A stretch of DNA of 64,000 bases, taken from the NCBI GenBank assembly GCA_963710615.1, contig CAVQBF010000002.1:372001-436000 (forward strand). Direction: 5' to 3'. Below, in pieces: positions 1-8,637 of the stretch; position 1 is the first letter of the stretch; every line of letters starts with the position of its first letter. This DNA is from GCA-2746605 sp963710615. Lineage in GTDB: Bacteria; Bacteroidota; Ignavibacteria; Ignavibacteriales; Melioribacteraceae. Under the pieces are notes generated by a model. That model had not been told where the DNA came from. It saw only the letters and a program-made list of their open reading frames with translations, and ran no database searches. Made by a program: the position numbers and the translations under genes.

Positions 1-1034
1 GCGAAAGAATTAAACTTCTTCTTATTGGTCAGTAGTTCAAGCGCGTATTTTGCCATTCTATCAACATCAGCAAATTCAGCAATAAATCCAGTATTATTAT
101 GAACAATCAATTCAGGTATACCACCAACACTAGAGCTTATAACAGGAACCCCGCACGCCATTGCTTCTAAAGCTGCTAAACCAAAGCTTTCAGATTGTGA
201 TGGAAGTAAAAATATATCACCGACACTTAACAAATTTTCCAATCCGTCCTGCTTTCCTAAAAATAAAACATCTTTCTCTAGCTTTAAATCACGGGCTAAT
301 CTCTCACATTCTGAACGATCAGGACCATCTCCGATAAGAATTAATTTCGTCGGAATTACTTTATTCACTTGTTCTAAAATTCTAATTGTATCTGCAACTC
401 TTTTTACGGGCCGGAAATTAGATGTGTGGATTAATATTTTTTCTCCGTTTGGGGCAACATGATTTTTAAACTGCTGATTACAAACCGGTTTATATAATTC
501 AGTATCAATAAAATTGTAAATTACTTCAATATCTTTTTCTATATGGTAATTTGTTATTGTTTTTTCTTTTAAATATCTTGAAACTGCTGTAACGCCATCA
601 CTTTCTTCAATACTTAATTTTACAAGAGGAAGAAAAGACGGCTCCAATCCTACAAGTGTAATGTCAGTCCCATGTAACGTAGTAACTATTTTAATATCCG
701 ATCCGGTTTTATTTAGGATTAGTTTTGCCATATATGCACTAGTTGCATGAGGAATTGCATAATGAACGTGAAGAAGATCAAGTTGTTCATACTCAATTAC
801 TTCGAGCATTTTGCTGGTTAGTGCCAAACCATAAAGTTGATGTTCAAACAAAGGATAATTACTTACTTCAACTTCATGATAAAAAATATTTTCTACAAAG
901 TTTATTAATCGGTGGGGCAGTGCATAACTGATAAAATGAACTTCGTGTCCTAATTGTGCTAATTCTTTTCCAAGTTCTGTAGCAACAACTCCACTTCCGC
1001 CATATGTGGGATAACAAGTGATTCCAATTTTCAT
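1..1034 (-). CDS. bshA: BshA, N-acetylglucosaminyl L-malate synthase (C-terminus cut by window edge)
   Basis: A GT-B fold glycosyltransferase (GT4) that joins GlcNAc from UDP-GlcNAc to L-malate, the first step of bacillithiol synthesis in the cytoplasm. The ATG at 1032-1034 opens MKIGITCYPTYGGSGVVATE, the near-diagnostic BshA N-terminus. Further in are LHVHYAIPHA, TTLHGTDITLVG and the donor-site region SESFGLAALEAMACGVPVISS with the family E-x7-E motif. About 344 of the usual ~375-380 codons are present and the frame is open to base 1. The downstream bacillithiol disulfide reductase YpdA at 21077 supports the assignment. Family identification is by motif; no alignment was run. Confidence 0.95.
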   Translation of the reverse strand, partial: MKIGITCYPTYGGSGVVATELGKELAQLGHEVHFISYALPHRLINFVENIFYHEVEVSNYPLFEHQLYGLALTSKMLEVIEYEQLDLLHVHYAIPHATSAYMAKLILNKTGSDIKIVTTLHGTDITLVGLEPSFLPLVKLSIEESDGVTAVSRYLKEKTITNYHIEKDIEVIYNFIDTELYKPVCNQQFKNHVAPNGEKILIHTSNFRPVKRVADTIRILEQVNKVIPTKLILIGDGPDRSECERLARDLKLEKDVLFLGKQDGLENLLSVGDIFLLPSQSESFGLAALEAMACGVPVISSSVGGIPELIVHNNTGFIAEFADVDRMAKYALELLTNKKKFNSF

Positions 1035-1183
1035 ATTAACTGTGTTTCCTATTATTTTGCTTGTGCTAAATTAGTAAAATTTTAGGCTAATGTTTTACTT
1101 ATCACAAAAGCTTATTAGAAAACTATAATTTAATTATATTTTCATTCACGAATTATAATTCAAATTTAATGTGAGTACTGCAA

Positions 1184-2089
1184 TTGATAAAAAAGAGAAT
1201 ATTGATTATTGGTTCTAATGGAATGTTGGGACAAAATGTGGTTTTACAATTTAAGCAAACGAAAAAATATGAAGTTCAATTAGCCTCTTTTGAAGATGAG
1301 TCTTATTTTAAAGAGATTCCTTATAAAAAAATAAATATTGCTGAAAAAAAGGAAGTAAAAAAACTTCTGATGGAATTTTTTCCAGATTTTGTTATTAACC
1401 TTGCCGCTTACACGAATGTTGATAAAAGTGAATCTGATCGAGAAACATGCTGGAATGTGAATGTTAATGCTATTGAGTATTTAGCTAAATATTGTGTCCC
1501 TTCAAATGCGCATCTTATAAATATTTCTTCAGATTATGTTTTTGATGGTAAAAATGGTCCTTATTCTGAAAAGGATCTTCCAAATCCAATAAGCTACTAT
1601 GGAAGAAGTAAACTTGCTGGAGAAAACATCATAAAAAAATTTAATATACCATACACGATTATTAGAACAAATGTTCTTTTTGGATATGCAGAATTTGGCC
1701 GACCTGATTTTGTTAAATGGGTTGTAAATTCTCTGAGGGCAGGAAATCCAATAAGAATTGTAACAGATCAAATAAATAATCCAACCTATCTTGAGGATAT
1801 TGCAGGTGCTATTAAGAATATTTGTGATTTGAACAAAACGGGATTATATAATATTGGTGGTGCTGAATTATTGAATAGATATGAATTTACAGAAAGAATA
1901 GCTGAATACTTTAATCTTGATCTGGATCTGGTAAGCCAAATATTAACCGAAGAATTAAAACAACCTGCTCCACGTCCATTGAATTCAGGACTAATAAATT
2001 TGAAAGCAGAAACTGAATTAAATTACAAACCGAGACCGCTGAAAGAATGTTTTTTATTGATGGATAAAGCATGGAACAATTATAATTAA
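1184..2089 (+). CDS. rfbD: dTDP-4-dehydrorhamnose reductase-like (RmlD/SDR extended family)
   Basis: An NAD(P)-dependent reductase that would convert dTDP-4-keto-L-rhamnose to dTDP-L-rhamnose for surface polysaccharide. The Rossmann motif IGSNGMLGQ is at residues ~8-16, followed by NLAAYTNVDKSE, ISSDYVFDG and the catalytic Y-x3-K in YYGRSKLAGE. Length (301 aa) is normal for RmlD. The start is a TTG (MIKKRIL follows) with no clear Shine-Dalgarno. The gene lies two bases ahead of a HAD phosphatase. No rmlA, B or C is visible nearby, so the substrate may be another dTDP-4-keto sugar. Confidence 0.85.
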   Translation: MIKKRILIIGSNGMLGQNVVLQFKQTKKYEVQLASFEDESYFKEIPYKKINIAEKKEVKKLLMEFFPDFVINLAAYTNVDKSESDRETCWNVNVNAIEYLAKYCVPSNAHLINISSDYVFDGKNGPYSEKDLPNPISYYGRSKLAGENIIKKFNIPYTIIRTNVLFGYAEFGRPDFVKWVVNSLRAGNPIRIVTDQINNPTYLEDIAGAIKNICDLNKTGLYNIGGAELLNRYEFTERIAEYFNLDLDLVSQILTEELKQPAPRPLNSGLINLKAETELNYKPRPLKECFLLMDKAWNNYN

Positions 2090-2091
2090 GT

Positions 2092-2864
2092 ATGATAAAT
2101 AATTACAATACTTTCATTTTTGATCTAGACGGGACAATTTATCTAGATGATAAGTTAATTGATAATGCAAAAGAAGTGATAAATAAAATTAAGCAGCTTC
2201 AAAAAAATGTAATATTTATTTCCAATAAGACAACCGGATCAACTACTTATTATTATGACTTTCTTAAATCTAATGGATTAAATATTTTTTACGACGACAT
2301 TATTAGCGCAACAATAACTACGAAAAACTACCTAAAAAAAAAGCATCCGGAGAAAAATTTTTTTGCAATAGGAGAGAAACCCTTCATTGATGAATTAAGA
2401 GAATCTGGACTTAAATTTGTTACTGACCCAAACATTATTGATATTATAATTATTACCCTTGATAGAACATTGAACTATTCTAAGCTTGAAATTGCAGCCA
2501 AAGCTTTGGATAAAGGAGCAAGATTTTATGCGGCAAATATTGATAATACTTGTCCAGTTGAAAAAGGCGAGATTCTTGATGCCGGATCAACAATTTCAGC
2601 ACTAGAAAAAAGGACAAACCGCAAGCTTGAAAAAAATTTTGGCAAACCATCAAAGTATATAATGAAAGAAATATTTCGCAGAGTAAATGTGAATCCTAAA
2701 AGTTGCTTAATAATTGGTGATCGTTTAGAAACTGATATCGCTATGGGTAATAAATTTGGGATGGACACAGCATTAGTTATGACAGGCGTAAAAAAAAATC
2801 TTAATTTATCACACAGATTTAAACCTACTTCAATATATCCTCAATAGCAGATTTAATAAAATAA
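2092..2864 (+). CDS. HAD-superfamily phosphatase, NagD/4-nitrophenylphosphatase-like (probable 3' frameshift)
   Basis: A class IIA HAD hydrolase acting on a small phosphorylated metabolite. HAD motif I is FIFDLDGTIY at residues ~8-17, motif II is the FISNKTT region, and motif III/IV is CLIIGDRLETDIAMGNKFGMDTALVMTG near the C-terminus. As written the frame stops at 2847 after an atypical tail. In the next frame the sequence reads YFNISSIADLIK and stops at 2864, which is the usual end of this family (a tyrosine strand followed by SIADL). A missing base near 2825 is therefore likely. It follows the RmlD-like gene by two bases and probably shares its transcript. Confidence 0.85.
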
Positions 2865-2870
2865 AAATCA

Positions 2871-2901
2871 TTTGTAATAAAGATTTTTTTTTGTAATTTT
2901 G
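2871..2901 (+). promoter_or_regulatory. Bacteroidota-type promoter for the DUF134 gene
   Basis: TTTG at 2871-2874, a 19-nt spacer, and TAATTTTG at 2894-2901 match the TTTG-N19-TAnnTTTG form of Bacteroidota primary-sigma promoters exactly. The start of transcription should fall a few bases downstream, inside the adjoining palindrome. Confidence 0.6.
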
Positions 2902-2921
2902 TTATGAGCATATGCTCATAA
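2902..2921. promoter_or_regulatory. Perfect 20-bp palindrome, putative operator of the DUF134 regulator
   Basis: TTATGAGCATATGCTCATAA is a perfect self-complementary 20-mer. It directly abuts the promoter -7 element and ends five bases before the ATG of a helix-turn-helix gene. A dimeric repressor bound here would cover the transcription start, so autoregulation is the simplest reading. This is inference from position and symmetry. Confidence 0.6.
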
Positions 2922-2926
2922 TTATT

Positions 2927-3202
2927 ATGGCCAGACCTAAAAAGCATAGAAAAGTTAATTGTATTCCTGGAGCTTATTACTATAAACCACGCGGAATTCC
3001 AATGAGAAATTTAGAAACTATTCAAATAGCTAAAGATGAATTGGAAGCAATAAGACTTGCTGATCACTTATTGCTTTCTCATGAGGAAGCAGCAGCGGAG
3101 ATGCAGATTTCCCGTGCAACTTTTGGTAGAATAATTAAATCGGCAAGAAGCCGAATAGCTGAATCAATATTATTTGGAAAAGCAATTGAAATTACAAAAT
3201 AA
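2927..3202 (+). CDS. DUF134 (UPF0251) helix-turn-helix protein
   Basis: A small DNA-binding protein of the DUF134 family. It starts MARPKKHRKVNCIPGAYYYKPRG and has the family IQIAKDELEAIRLADHLLLSHEEAAAEMQISRATFGRIIKSARSRIAE region. A sigma-70 region-4-like helix-turn-helix spans roughly residues 38-75. An in-frame ATG at 2912 exists but lies inside the palindrome; MARP at 2927 matches family N-termini. The next gene is a NifX/NafY-like protein, a common DUF134 partner. Its target and ligand are unknown; control of metal or FeMo-cofactor-like protein expression is only a guess. Confidence 0.85.
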   Translation: MARPKKHRKVNCIPGAYYYKPRGIPMRNLETIQIAKDELEAIRLADHLLLSHEEAAAEMQISRATFGRIIKSARSRIAESILFGKAIEITK

Positions 3203-3217
3203 AATATGGAGTATAAA

Positions 3218-3610
3218 ATGAAAGTAGCAGTAGCAACCGATGATTTTGTTAATGTAACAGGACACGTTGGAAGATGTAATGGATTTCTAGTTTATGAAAT
3301 TGAAGATGGAAAAGTAATTAATGTGGAGAGTAGAGAGAATAATTTTACAAATCATAAAAGATCGGAACACCATTCTCATGACCACGGACATGAGCATTCA
3401 CATGGACATAGTCATTCAGCTCTAGTAGATGGTTTATCAGATTGCTCCCATTTAATCTGCACAGCCGCAGGATGGAGAATGCAGAATGACTTTAAAGATG
3501 TTGGTAAAGAACTAATTTTTACAGATGAAAAAATTGCGGAAATTGCAGCACTAAAACTTGTAGAAGGATCTTTAGACATCAATTCTGACGGTGCTTGTCA
3601 TTCACACTAA
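3218..3610 (+). CDS. NifX/NafY-type dinitrogenase iron-molybdenum cofactor domain protein with His-rich loop
   Basis: A small protein of the Nitro_FeMo-Co domain family, which binds metal clusters or, outside nitrogen fixers, has unknown metal-related roles. It starts MKVAVATDDFVNVTGHVGRCNGFLVYEI and includes CSHLICTAAGWRMQNDF. A histidine-rich insert at residues ~50-70 (repeated H, HSH, HGH) is probably metal-binding. The ATG at 3218 is preferred over 3206 because GGAG at 3208-3211 is then a well-spaced ribosome binding site. Only four or so bases of coding gap separate it from the DUF134 gene, so the two form an operon. No nif structural genes are present here. Confidence 0.8.
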   Translation: MKVAVATDDFVNVTGHVGRCNGFLVYEIEDGKVINVESRENNFTNHKRSEHHSHDHGHEHSHGHSHSALVDGLSDCSHLICTAAGWRMQNDFKDVGKELIFTDEKIAEIAALKLVEGSLDINSDGACHSH

Positions 3611-3697
3611 ATCGAGTGTTGTAATTAAGTATTTATTATTATTGAAAAATTTATTAGTTTCATTTTACAATAAGTACTTTTAATAAGTTTTCAATGT

Positions 3698-5306
3698 ATG
3701 ATTTTGAAAAACTTAAAGTTACCTCATATCTTATTTTTATCTATTTTTATTCTAACATTAAGCTGCAAAGAAAAAACAGACAACAAATCTAAATTTTTGC
3801 AAGAAAAACAAGAACTGAAAATATTATTATCCGATCCCGTTGAAACTCTAGATCCCTTAAAGATTGTGTACAGTTCTGACTGGGAAGTAGCGAATAATAT
3901 TTTTGAAGGGCTTGTTTCAATTGATTTTGATGGTAAGATTCAAAATGTATTAGTTGATTCAATCTTAATAATGCAAGATAACTTGACCTATAATTTTCAG
4001 ATTAAGCCAAATGTATTTTTTCAAGACAGCCCGTGTTTTGAGAATGGGAAAGGGAGAAAGTTAAACTCATCAGATATAAATTATACATTTGAGAGGCTTG
4101 CGAAAAAGAATTACAAATTTTCTAATTGGCATTTAATTAGCGATAAAATTGTTGGTATTGAAGATTACTACAATGAATTAAACGAACGAATTAGTGGAAT
4201 TAAAGTTATAGACTCCTTACGATTCAGGATAGTGTTAAAGCAGCCGTTCAGCTCATTTCTAAAAATTTTAGCAAACCCAAACTTTTATATTGTTCCTAAA
4301 GAAGCAATCGAATATTTTGAAGAAAATTTTGAGCTAAATCCAGTTGGTACTGGTCCATTTAGAATATCTGAATATAAGAAATACGAAAAAATAATACTTG
4401 TAAAAAACGAAAATTATCATCTATATGATAAGAACGGAGTAAGACTCCCATACTTAAAATCGATTGAGTTAAAACAATTGATCAAACAGAAAATAGAATA
4501 AGCGAACTGGTCAGAAAGAGCATCAATCTTACTAGTATTGGTGTTGAAGAGTTTCAGAATTTGACAAAGGATAATTATTACCTGAATGATTTTAACGTAA
4601 AAAAAGGTAATGAAGGTCTTGGGGTAAGATATTGGACATTTTATTTCAATAAAAACGATAATGATCAATTTCGAAATCTAAGAAAGTTAATTGTCTCAGA
4701 ATTTAACTATTCGAATTTATATAAAGATCCAAATTCTTTAGCATATACTTTAGTTCCTCCGAAATTATTATTTGCTAATGATGAAAATTTAAGTTCTACC
4801 CAAAATTACTTGCACAGCAGTAGGTTTAATAGTAGAGACTTCAATGATACCATCAGAATTATGGCAAATATGGAGTACACAGAATTACTTGAATTAGAGA
4901 ACATATTTCAAAAACTTAATTTGCCATTTAGGAGAATTATTAAACCAGATAATTATTATGGTGAAATATCCAAAGTAAAGCCAACACTATTTAGGGTAAG
5001 TATGACACCATCTTTCCCGGATGCAATTGAATATTATTCTCTTTTTACTCGGGGAATATAAATGGGATTAATCTTGGGAAATTTTCAAATAGTGATTATG
5101 ATAATATTTATGAAGAATTATTAATTGAGAATGATTTGGGTTCTCAGCAGATATTGTACAATAAGTTAGAACAAATTTTGAATGATGAAGCAGCGGCAAT
5201 ATATATGAAGAATTTTGGACCATCCTATTATGTATATTCGAAGAATTTGAATCAACTAAAATTTAACTTTTTGATGCCCGAATACACTAATGCTTATTTT
5301 GAATAA
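3698..5306 (+). CDS. Family 5 extracellular solute-binding lipoprotein (oligopeptide-type), two apparent frameshifts
   Basis: A periplasmic binding lipoprotein of the SBP_bac_5 family. The signal peptide ends in a lipobox (LTLSCKEK), then LSDPVETLDPLKIVYSSDWEVANNIFEGLV, SSDINYTFERLA and PVGTGPFRISEYKKYEKIILVKNENYH are typical of the family. The frame breaks at 4471-4474, where adding one A to AAAA restores TIDQTENRISELVRKS. It breaks again near 5052-5056, where one added base gives NINGINLGNFSNSDYDNIYEEL. It then runs to TAA at 5304-5306, immediately followed by the kinase ATG. No permease or ATPase genes accompany it, so a sensory role for the adjoining two-component system is plausible. The reconstructed protein is ~535 aa, normal for the family. 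Confidence 0.8.
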
Positions 5307-7103
5307 ATGATTAGTAGTAAAAAAAAAATAACTAGTAAGCTTATAATATTTGTTTTTTCTGTTTCCTTTACGCTCATTATTGGAAGCTTCTTATATTTTT
5401 ATTATTCGGGGAAAGCATATTTAGAGGATTCCGCTCAAAATGAAATTGAAGTATTCAGAAATCATTTCGAAAAATCTTCTCAAAACCAAATCAGAGAACT
5501 TGATAATGAAGTAAATGGTTTCTTAGTCGGGTTTAATTTTACTCAAACACTTAATACATTAAATCAAAAAAAAATTAAAGAGTTTATTGGTATTAAGAAG
5601 ACTTTAATTGAAGAAATGTACTTTATAAATTTTAATGATTCAATAATTACAGCCGCAATGCCAATTAAAGTTTTTGGGGGTAAGAAAGTTGTTAATTTCT
5701 CAACACTTGAACAAAAAAAACTTAATTATTTGGATTCGTTGAAAACTATTTACGTACTTGATGAAAATAGCCAGTTTGGATATATATATGAGAATAAAAT
5801 TAAAAATTATTATTTCTATAAAATCTTAAATAATTATTCTGTATTAATAAAAATTAACGGTTTAACCCTTTTTGAAAAATGTATTGAGCAAATTTATTAT
5901 CCTCCCAATATTCATTTTGCGATAACTAATCGTGATGAAATGATTGAGTACTCAACAAATAAATTTTGGATTAAGCAAAAAATTAATAAATACTTCAATT
6001 TCGAAATATTGGATAACAGTGTGCATTTAGAAGATAAACTAAATATTGTTTGTAGAAAATGGGAAAGCAAATATCTAGGCTCGTGGCTCATAATTACAAA
6101 TGACATTTCAGACGATTATAATAGCTTTTACAGTATTGTCAACAGAATACTATTTTACTCAATTCTAATTTACTTTCTTATTGCTGGTGTAGCCCTTATT
6201 TATTCAAAAAGAATTTCAAAATATTTGAATAAGATAACAAAAGTTGCAATTGCGGTTGGTGATGGAAACTTTGAGAATAAAATAAATATTAAACGTGAAG
6301 ATGAATTAGGCTTATTGATAGATTCCTTTAACAAAATGGTTGATAATCTTAAACAAAGCTACGCTCAGTTAAATTTAACCAATAAAGAGTTGGAAAGTAA
6401 GATTTCTGAATTGGTCAGAACGAAAACCGAACTTACCAAACAGCAAAAGCTTGCTCTAATTGGTGAAACAATATCTAAAATATCACACGAAATGCAGAAT
6501 AAAATAAGTGGAGTGAGTGTTTGGGTTCAGAATTTAGAAATGCAATCTCAATTGGATGATTCAACACAGATGTATGTTGATGAAATAAAGAATTCACTTA
6601 ACTCATTTGTTGAAATGCTATTGAATTTTAAGAAATTCTATAGAAAACCGTTCATTGAAAAATCAGAAATTAATTTTATTAACTTAGTTGAAAATACTCT
6701 TAAGCAATTCATGTCTGATATAAATGCGAAAGAAATAAATATTGCAATATCAAATTCCAAAGAAGATTTAAATATAGTAGCTGATAAAAACCTAATTGAA
6801 GAATTATTGGTTAATCTTTTAGTCAATGCAATTTATTTTAGTCCGCAAAAAGGAACGATTAAAATTGATATTATGAGTAATGAAAATAATTTAGAGTTTT
6901 CGATTTCGGATGAAGGAAAGGGAATTGAAGATGAAATAATTGACAATATTTTTAATCCATTTTTTACGACTAAATCTTCCGGAAGCGGATTGGGACTTGC
7001 AATTTCAAAAAATATAGTGGAAGCTCATAATGGCGAAATTGAAGTTTGCAGGGATGTAAAAGTAGGTGCAAAAATTTTAGTAAGATTACCTTTAACAATT
7101 TAA
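5307..7103 (+). CDS. Membrane sensor histidine kinase (HAMP-HisKA-HATPase)
   Basis: A 598-aa kinase. A transmembrane helix at ~10-32, an extracytoplasmic sensing region of ~240 residues and a second helix at ~280-300 come first. A HAMP domain follows at ~300-355 and a coiled coil. The phosphoacceptor box is ISKISHEMQNKISGV (His ~393), the N box LLVNLLVNAIYFSP (~500), and the G boxes are DEGKGIEDEI and FFTTKSSGSGLGLAISKNIVEAHNGEIEV. The ATG touches the stop of the solute-binding gene (TAAATG) and the regulator gene follows after nine bases, so all three are one operon. The signal may be relayed by the binding protein; that is inference. Confidence 0.92.
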   Translation: MISSKKKITSKLIIFVFSVSFTLIIGSFLYFYYSGKAYLEDSAQNEIEVFRNHFEKSSQNQIRELDNEVNGFLVGFNFTQTLNTLNQKKIKEFIGIKKTLIEEMYFINFNDSIITAAMPIKVFGGKKVVNFSTLEQKKLNYLDSLKTIYVLDENSQFGYIYENKIKNYYFYKILNNYSVLIKINGLTLFEKCIEQIYYPPNIHFAITNRDEMIEYSTNKFWIKQKINKYFNFEILDNSVHLEDKLNIVCRKWESKYLGSWLIITNDISDDYNSFYSIVNRILFYSILIYFLIAGVALIYSKRISKYLNKITKVAIAVGDGNFENKINIKREDELGLLIDSFNKMVDNLKQSYAQLNLTNKELESKISELVRTKTELTKQQKLALIGETISKISHEMQNKISGVSVWVQNLEMQSQLDDSTQMYVDEIKNSLNSFVEMLLNFKKFYRKPFIEKSEINFINLVENTLKQFMSDINAKEINIAISNSKEDLNIVADKNLIEELLVNLLVNAIYFSPQKGTIKIDIMSNENNLEFSISDEGKGIEDEIIDNIFNPFFTTKSSGSGLGLAISKNIVEAHNGEIEVCRDVKVGAKILVRLPLTI

Positions 7104-7112
7104 GAAAAATAA

Positions 7113-8483
7113 ATGAAAATATTAGTTGTTGATGATGATAAAAACCTAAATTCAGGTATATGTTCCTTTTTAAAATCCAATAATTTCAAGACAATTTCAG
7201 CATATAATGGAGAAGAAGGTTATTCAAAACTTGGAATTGAAGAGATAGATTTGGTTTTATCTGATTTACAGATGCCCAAAATGAATGGGATAGAATTATT
7301 AGAAAAGATTAAAGAAAATAAGCCGGAATTACCAATTGTAATTATGACTGCATTTGCATCAGTAGAAAACGCTGTTGAGGCCATGAAAATTGGAGCTGAA
7401 GACTATATTACAAAACCAGTTAACTTAAAAGAACTTTTAATAAAAATTAAAAAAATTGAAAAAGCAAATGACTTAGTAAATGAGAATAGGGAGCTAAAAA
7501 AGAAAGTAGCTAAGTATGAGCTACCTGAAATAGTGGGGGAAAGTGAAGTAGTTAAAGAATTAAAAAATATACTTCGAAAAATATCGAGCGATCCAAATAT
7601 TCCAGTTTCAATTTATGGTAAAAGTGGAACTGGTAAAGAACTTGTTGCGCGAAATATCCATTTTATGTCCGAACGAAAAGATTTTCCTTTTGTGCCTATA
7701 AATTGTGCAGTTCTATCTGATGATTTACTTGAAAGCGAATTATTTGGATATATGAAAGGTGCATTTACAGGAGCCGTGCAGAATAAAATTGGGTTACTTG
7801 AAAGTTGTGAAGGAGGAACAATATTTTTAGATGAAATAAGTGAGATGAGTCCAAGGGTTCAGGCTAAACTTTTGCGCGTTTTGCAAGATGGAATTATTCA
7901 ACCTCTTGGTTCTATTGAACAAAAGACAGTTGATGTCAGATTTATCTCTGCCTCCAACAAAAATCTTGGGGATCTTGTCGATCAGAATAAATTTAGAGAA
8001 GATCTTTATTTCAGATTAAATATTATTGAAATTACTGTTCCATCTTTAGAAGCTAGGAAAAATGATATTCCAATTTTAATCAAGCATTTTTTAGAAAAAT
8101 ATGATTCCAAGGAGAAACTATTTTCGGAACGAACTATTGAGATAATGCAAAGTTATGATTGGCCCGGAAATATTAGAGAACTGGAAAACTTAATTAGAAT
8201 GCTTTTAGTGACCGTTGAAGGCAAAACGATTAATGCTGAAAATTTACCTCCAAAATTACTAAAACAAAATAAAATACCGATGTCACAAAATATAAATTAT
8301 GAAGATGAGTACAAGAGCGCATATAATAAAACTCTCTCTTCATTTGAAAAAGAATATATTCAATATCATCTGAAAAAAAATAATTACAACATTTCAAAAA
8401 CTGCAGATTCAATAAATCTATCCAGAGTTTCGCTTCATAAAAAAATCAAGGAATATCAGATTCCTATAACTGATCAGATTTAA
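7113..8483 (+). CDS. NtrC-family sigma-54-dependent response regulator
   Basis: A 456-aa activator for RNA polymerase carrying sigma-54. The receiver domain has acidic D7-D9, phosphoacceptor D51 (LVLSDLQMPKMNG), T79 and K101. The AAA+ domain has Walker A GKSGTGKE (~168-175), the sigma-54 contact loop GAFTGA (~215-220), Walker B GGTIFLDEIS (~236-245) and YDWPGNIRELENL. A C-terminal Fis-type helix-turn-helix is NISKTADSINLSRVSLHKKIKEY. It is the cognate partner of the upstream kinase by operon position. Immediately downstream lie two palindromes and a sigma-54 promoter, which are likely its own targets. Confidence 0.95.
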   Translation: MKILVVDDDKNLNSGICSFLKSNNFKTISAYNGEEGYSKLGIEEIDLVLSDLQMPKMNGIELLEKIKENKPELPIVIMTAFASVENAVEAMKIGAEDYITKPVNLKELLIKIKKIEKANDLVNENRELKKKVAKYELPEIVGESEVVKELKNILRKISSDPNIPVSIYGKSGTGKELVARNIHFMSERKDFPFVPINCAVLSDDLLESELFGYMKGAFTGAVQNKIGLLESCEGGTIFLDEISEMSPRVQAKLLRVLQDGIIQPLGSIEQKTVDVRFISASNKNLGDLVDQNKFREDLYFRLNIIEITVPSLEARKNDIPILIKHFLEKYDSKEKLFSERTIEIMQSYDWPGNIRELENLIRMLLVTVEGKTINAENLPPKLLKQNKIPMSQNINYEDEYKSAYNKTLSSFEKEYIQYHLKKNNYNISKTADSINLSRVSLHKKIKEYQIPITDQI

Positions 8484-8485
8484 CA

Positions 8486-8505
8486 GTGTAAACTCTTATT
8501 TACAC
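8486..8505. promoter_or_regulatory. Palindromic upstream activator site GTGTA-N10-TACAC (copy 1)
   Basis: GTGTAAA, a 6-nt spacer and TTTACAC make a perfect 7-bp-arm dyad three bases after the regulator stop codon. Its centre is about 92 bp upstream of the GG of the sigma-54 promoter at 8587. The same GTGTA-N10-TACAC arrangement recurs at 57102. Probably bound by the NtrC-type regulator. Confidence 0.65.
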
Positions 8506-8506
8506 G

Positions 8507-8530
8507 AATTGTAAATCTAGATTAACAATT
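8507..8530. promoter_or_regulatory. Second 24-bp dyad, putative activator site
   Basis: Arms AATTGTAAATCT and AGATTAACAATT are inverted repeats with a single mismatch and no spacer. It lies one base after the first dyad and shares the TGTAAA half-site. Two adjacent sites about two helical turns apart (centre to centre ~23 bp) suit cooperative binding of an NtrC-like oligomer. Confidence 0.5.
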
Positions 8531-8586
8531 ACTTGAGATTCCCCAAATAGCCTTTCCGTTTCGGCTTAAAATCTAACTTTACTAAC

Positions 8587-8602
8587 AGGCATAAATATTG
8601 CC
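8587..8602 (+). promoter_or_regulatory. Sigma-54 promoter upstream of the receiver-like gene
   Basis: AGGCATAAATATTGCC has GG at 8588-8589 and GC at 8600-8601, the invariant 10-nt spacing of -24/-12 promoters, with GGCA and TTGC flanks fitting TGGCAC-N5-TTGCA. Transcription should start near 8613, ahead of the ATG at 8638. Confidence 0.65.
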
Positions 8603-8637
8603 TCAATTTTTAGATAATAACAATTGGTAAATGTAAA

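Noticed and set aside
743..931. 62-codon + strand frame in the first kilobase
   Set aside because: Shadow of bshA on the opposite strand.
3612..3697. Inverted repeat AAGTATTTATT / AATAAGTACTT as a terminator
   Set aside because: Loop of about 29-30 nt, one mismatch, AT-only stem and no T run.
4561..5061. Separate gene between the binding protein and the kinase
   Set aside because: Its sequence is the middle of the same family 5 binding protein in a shifted frame.
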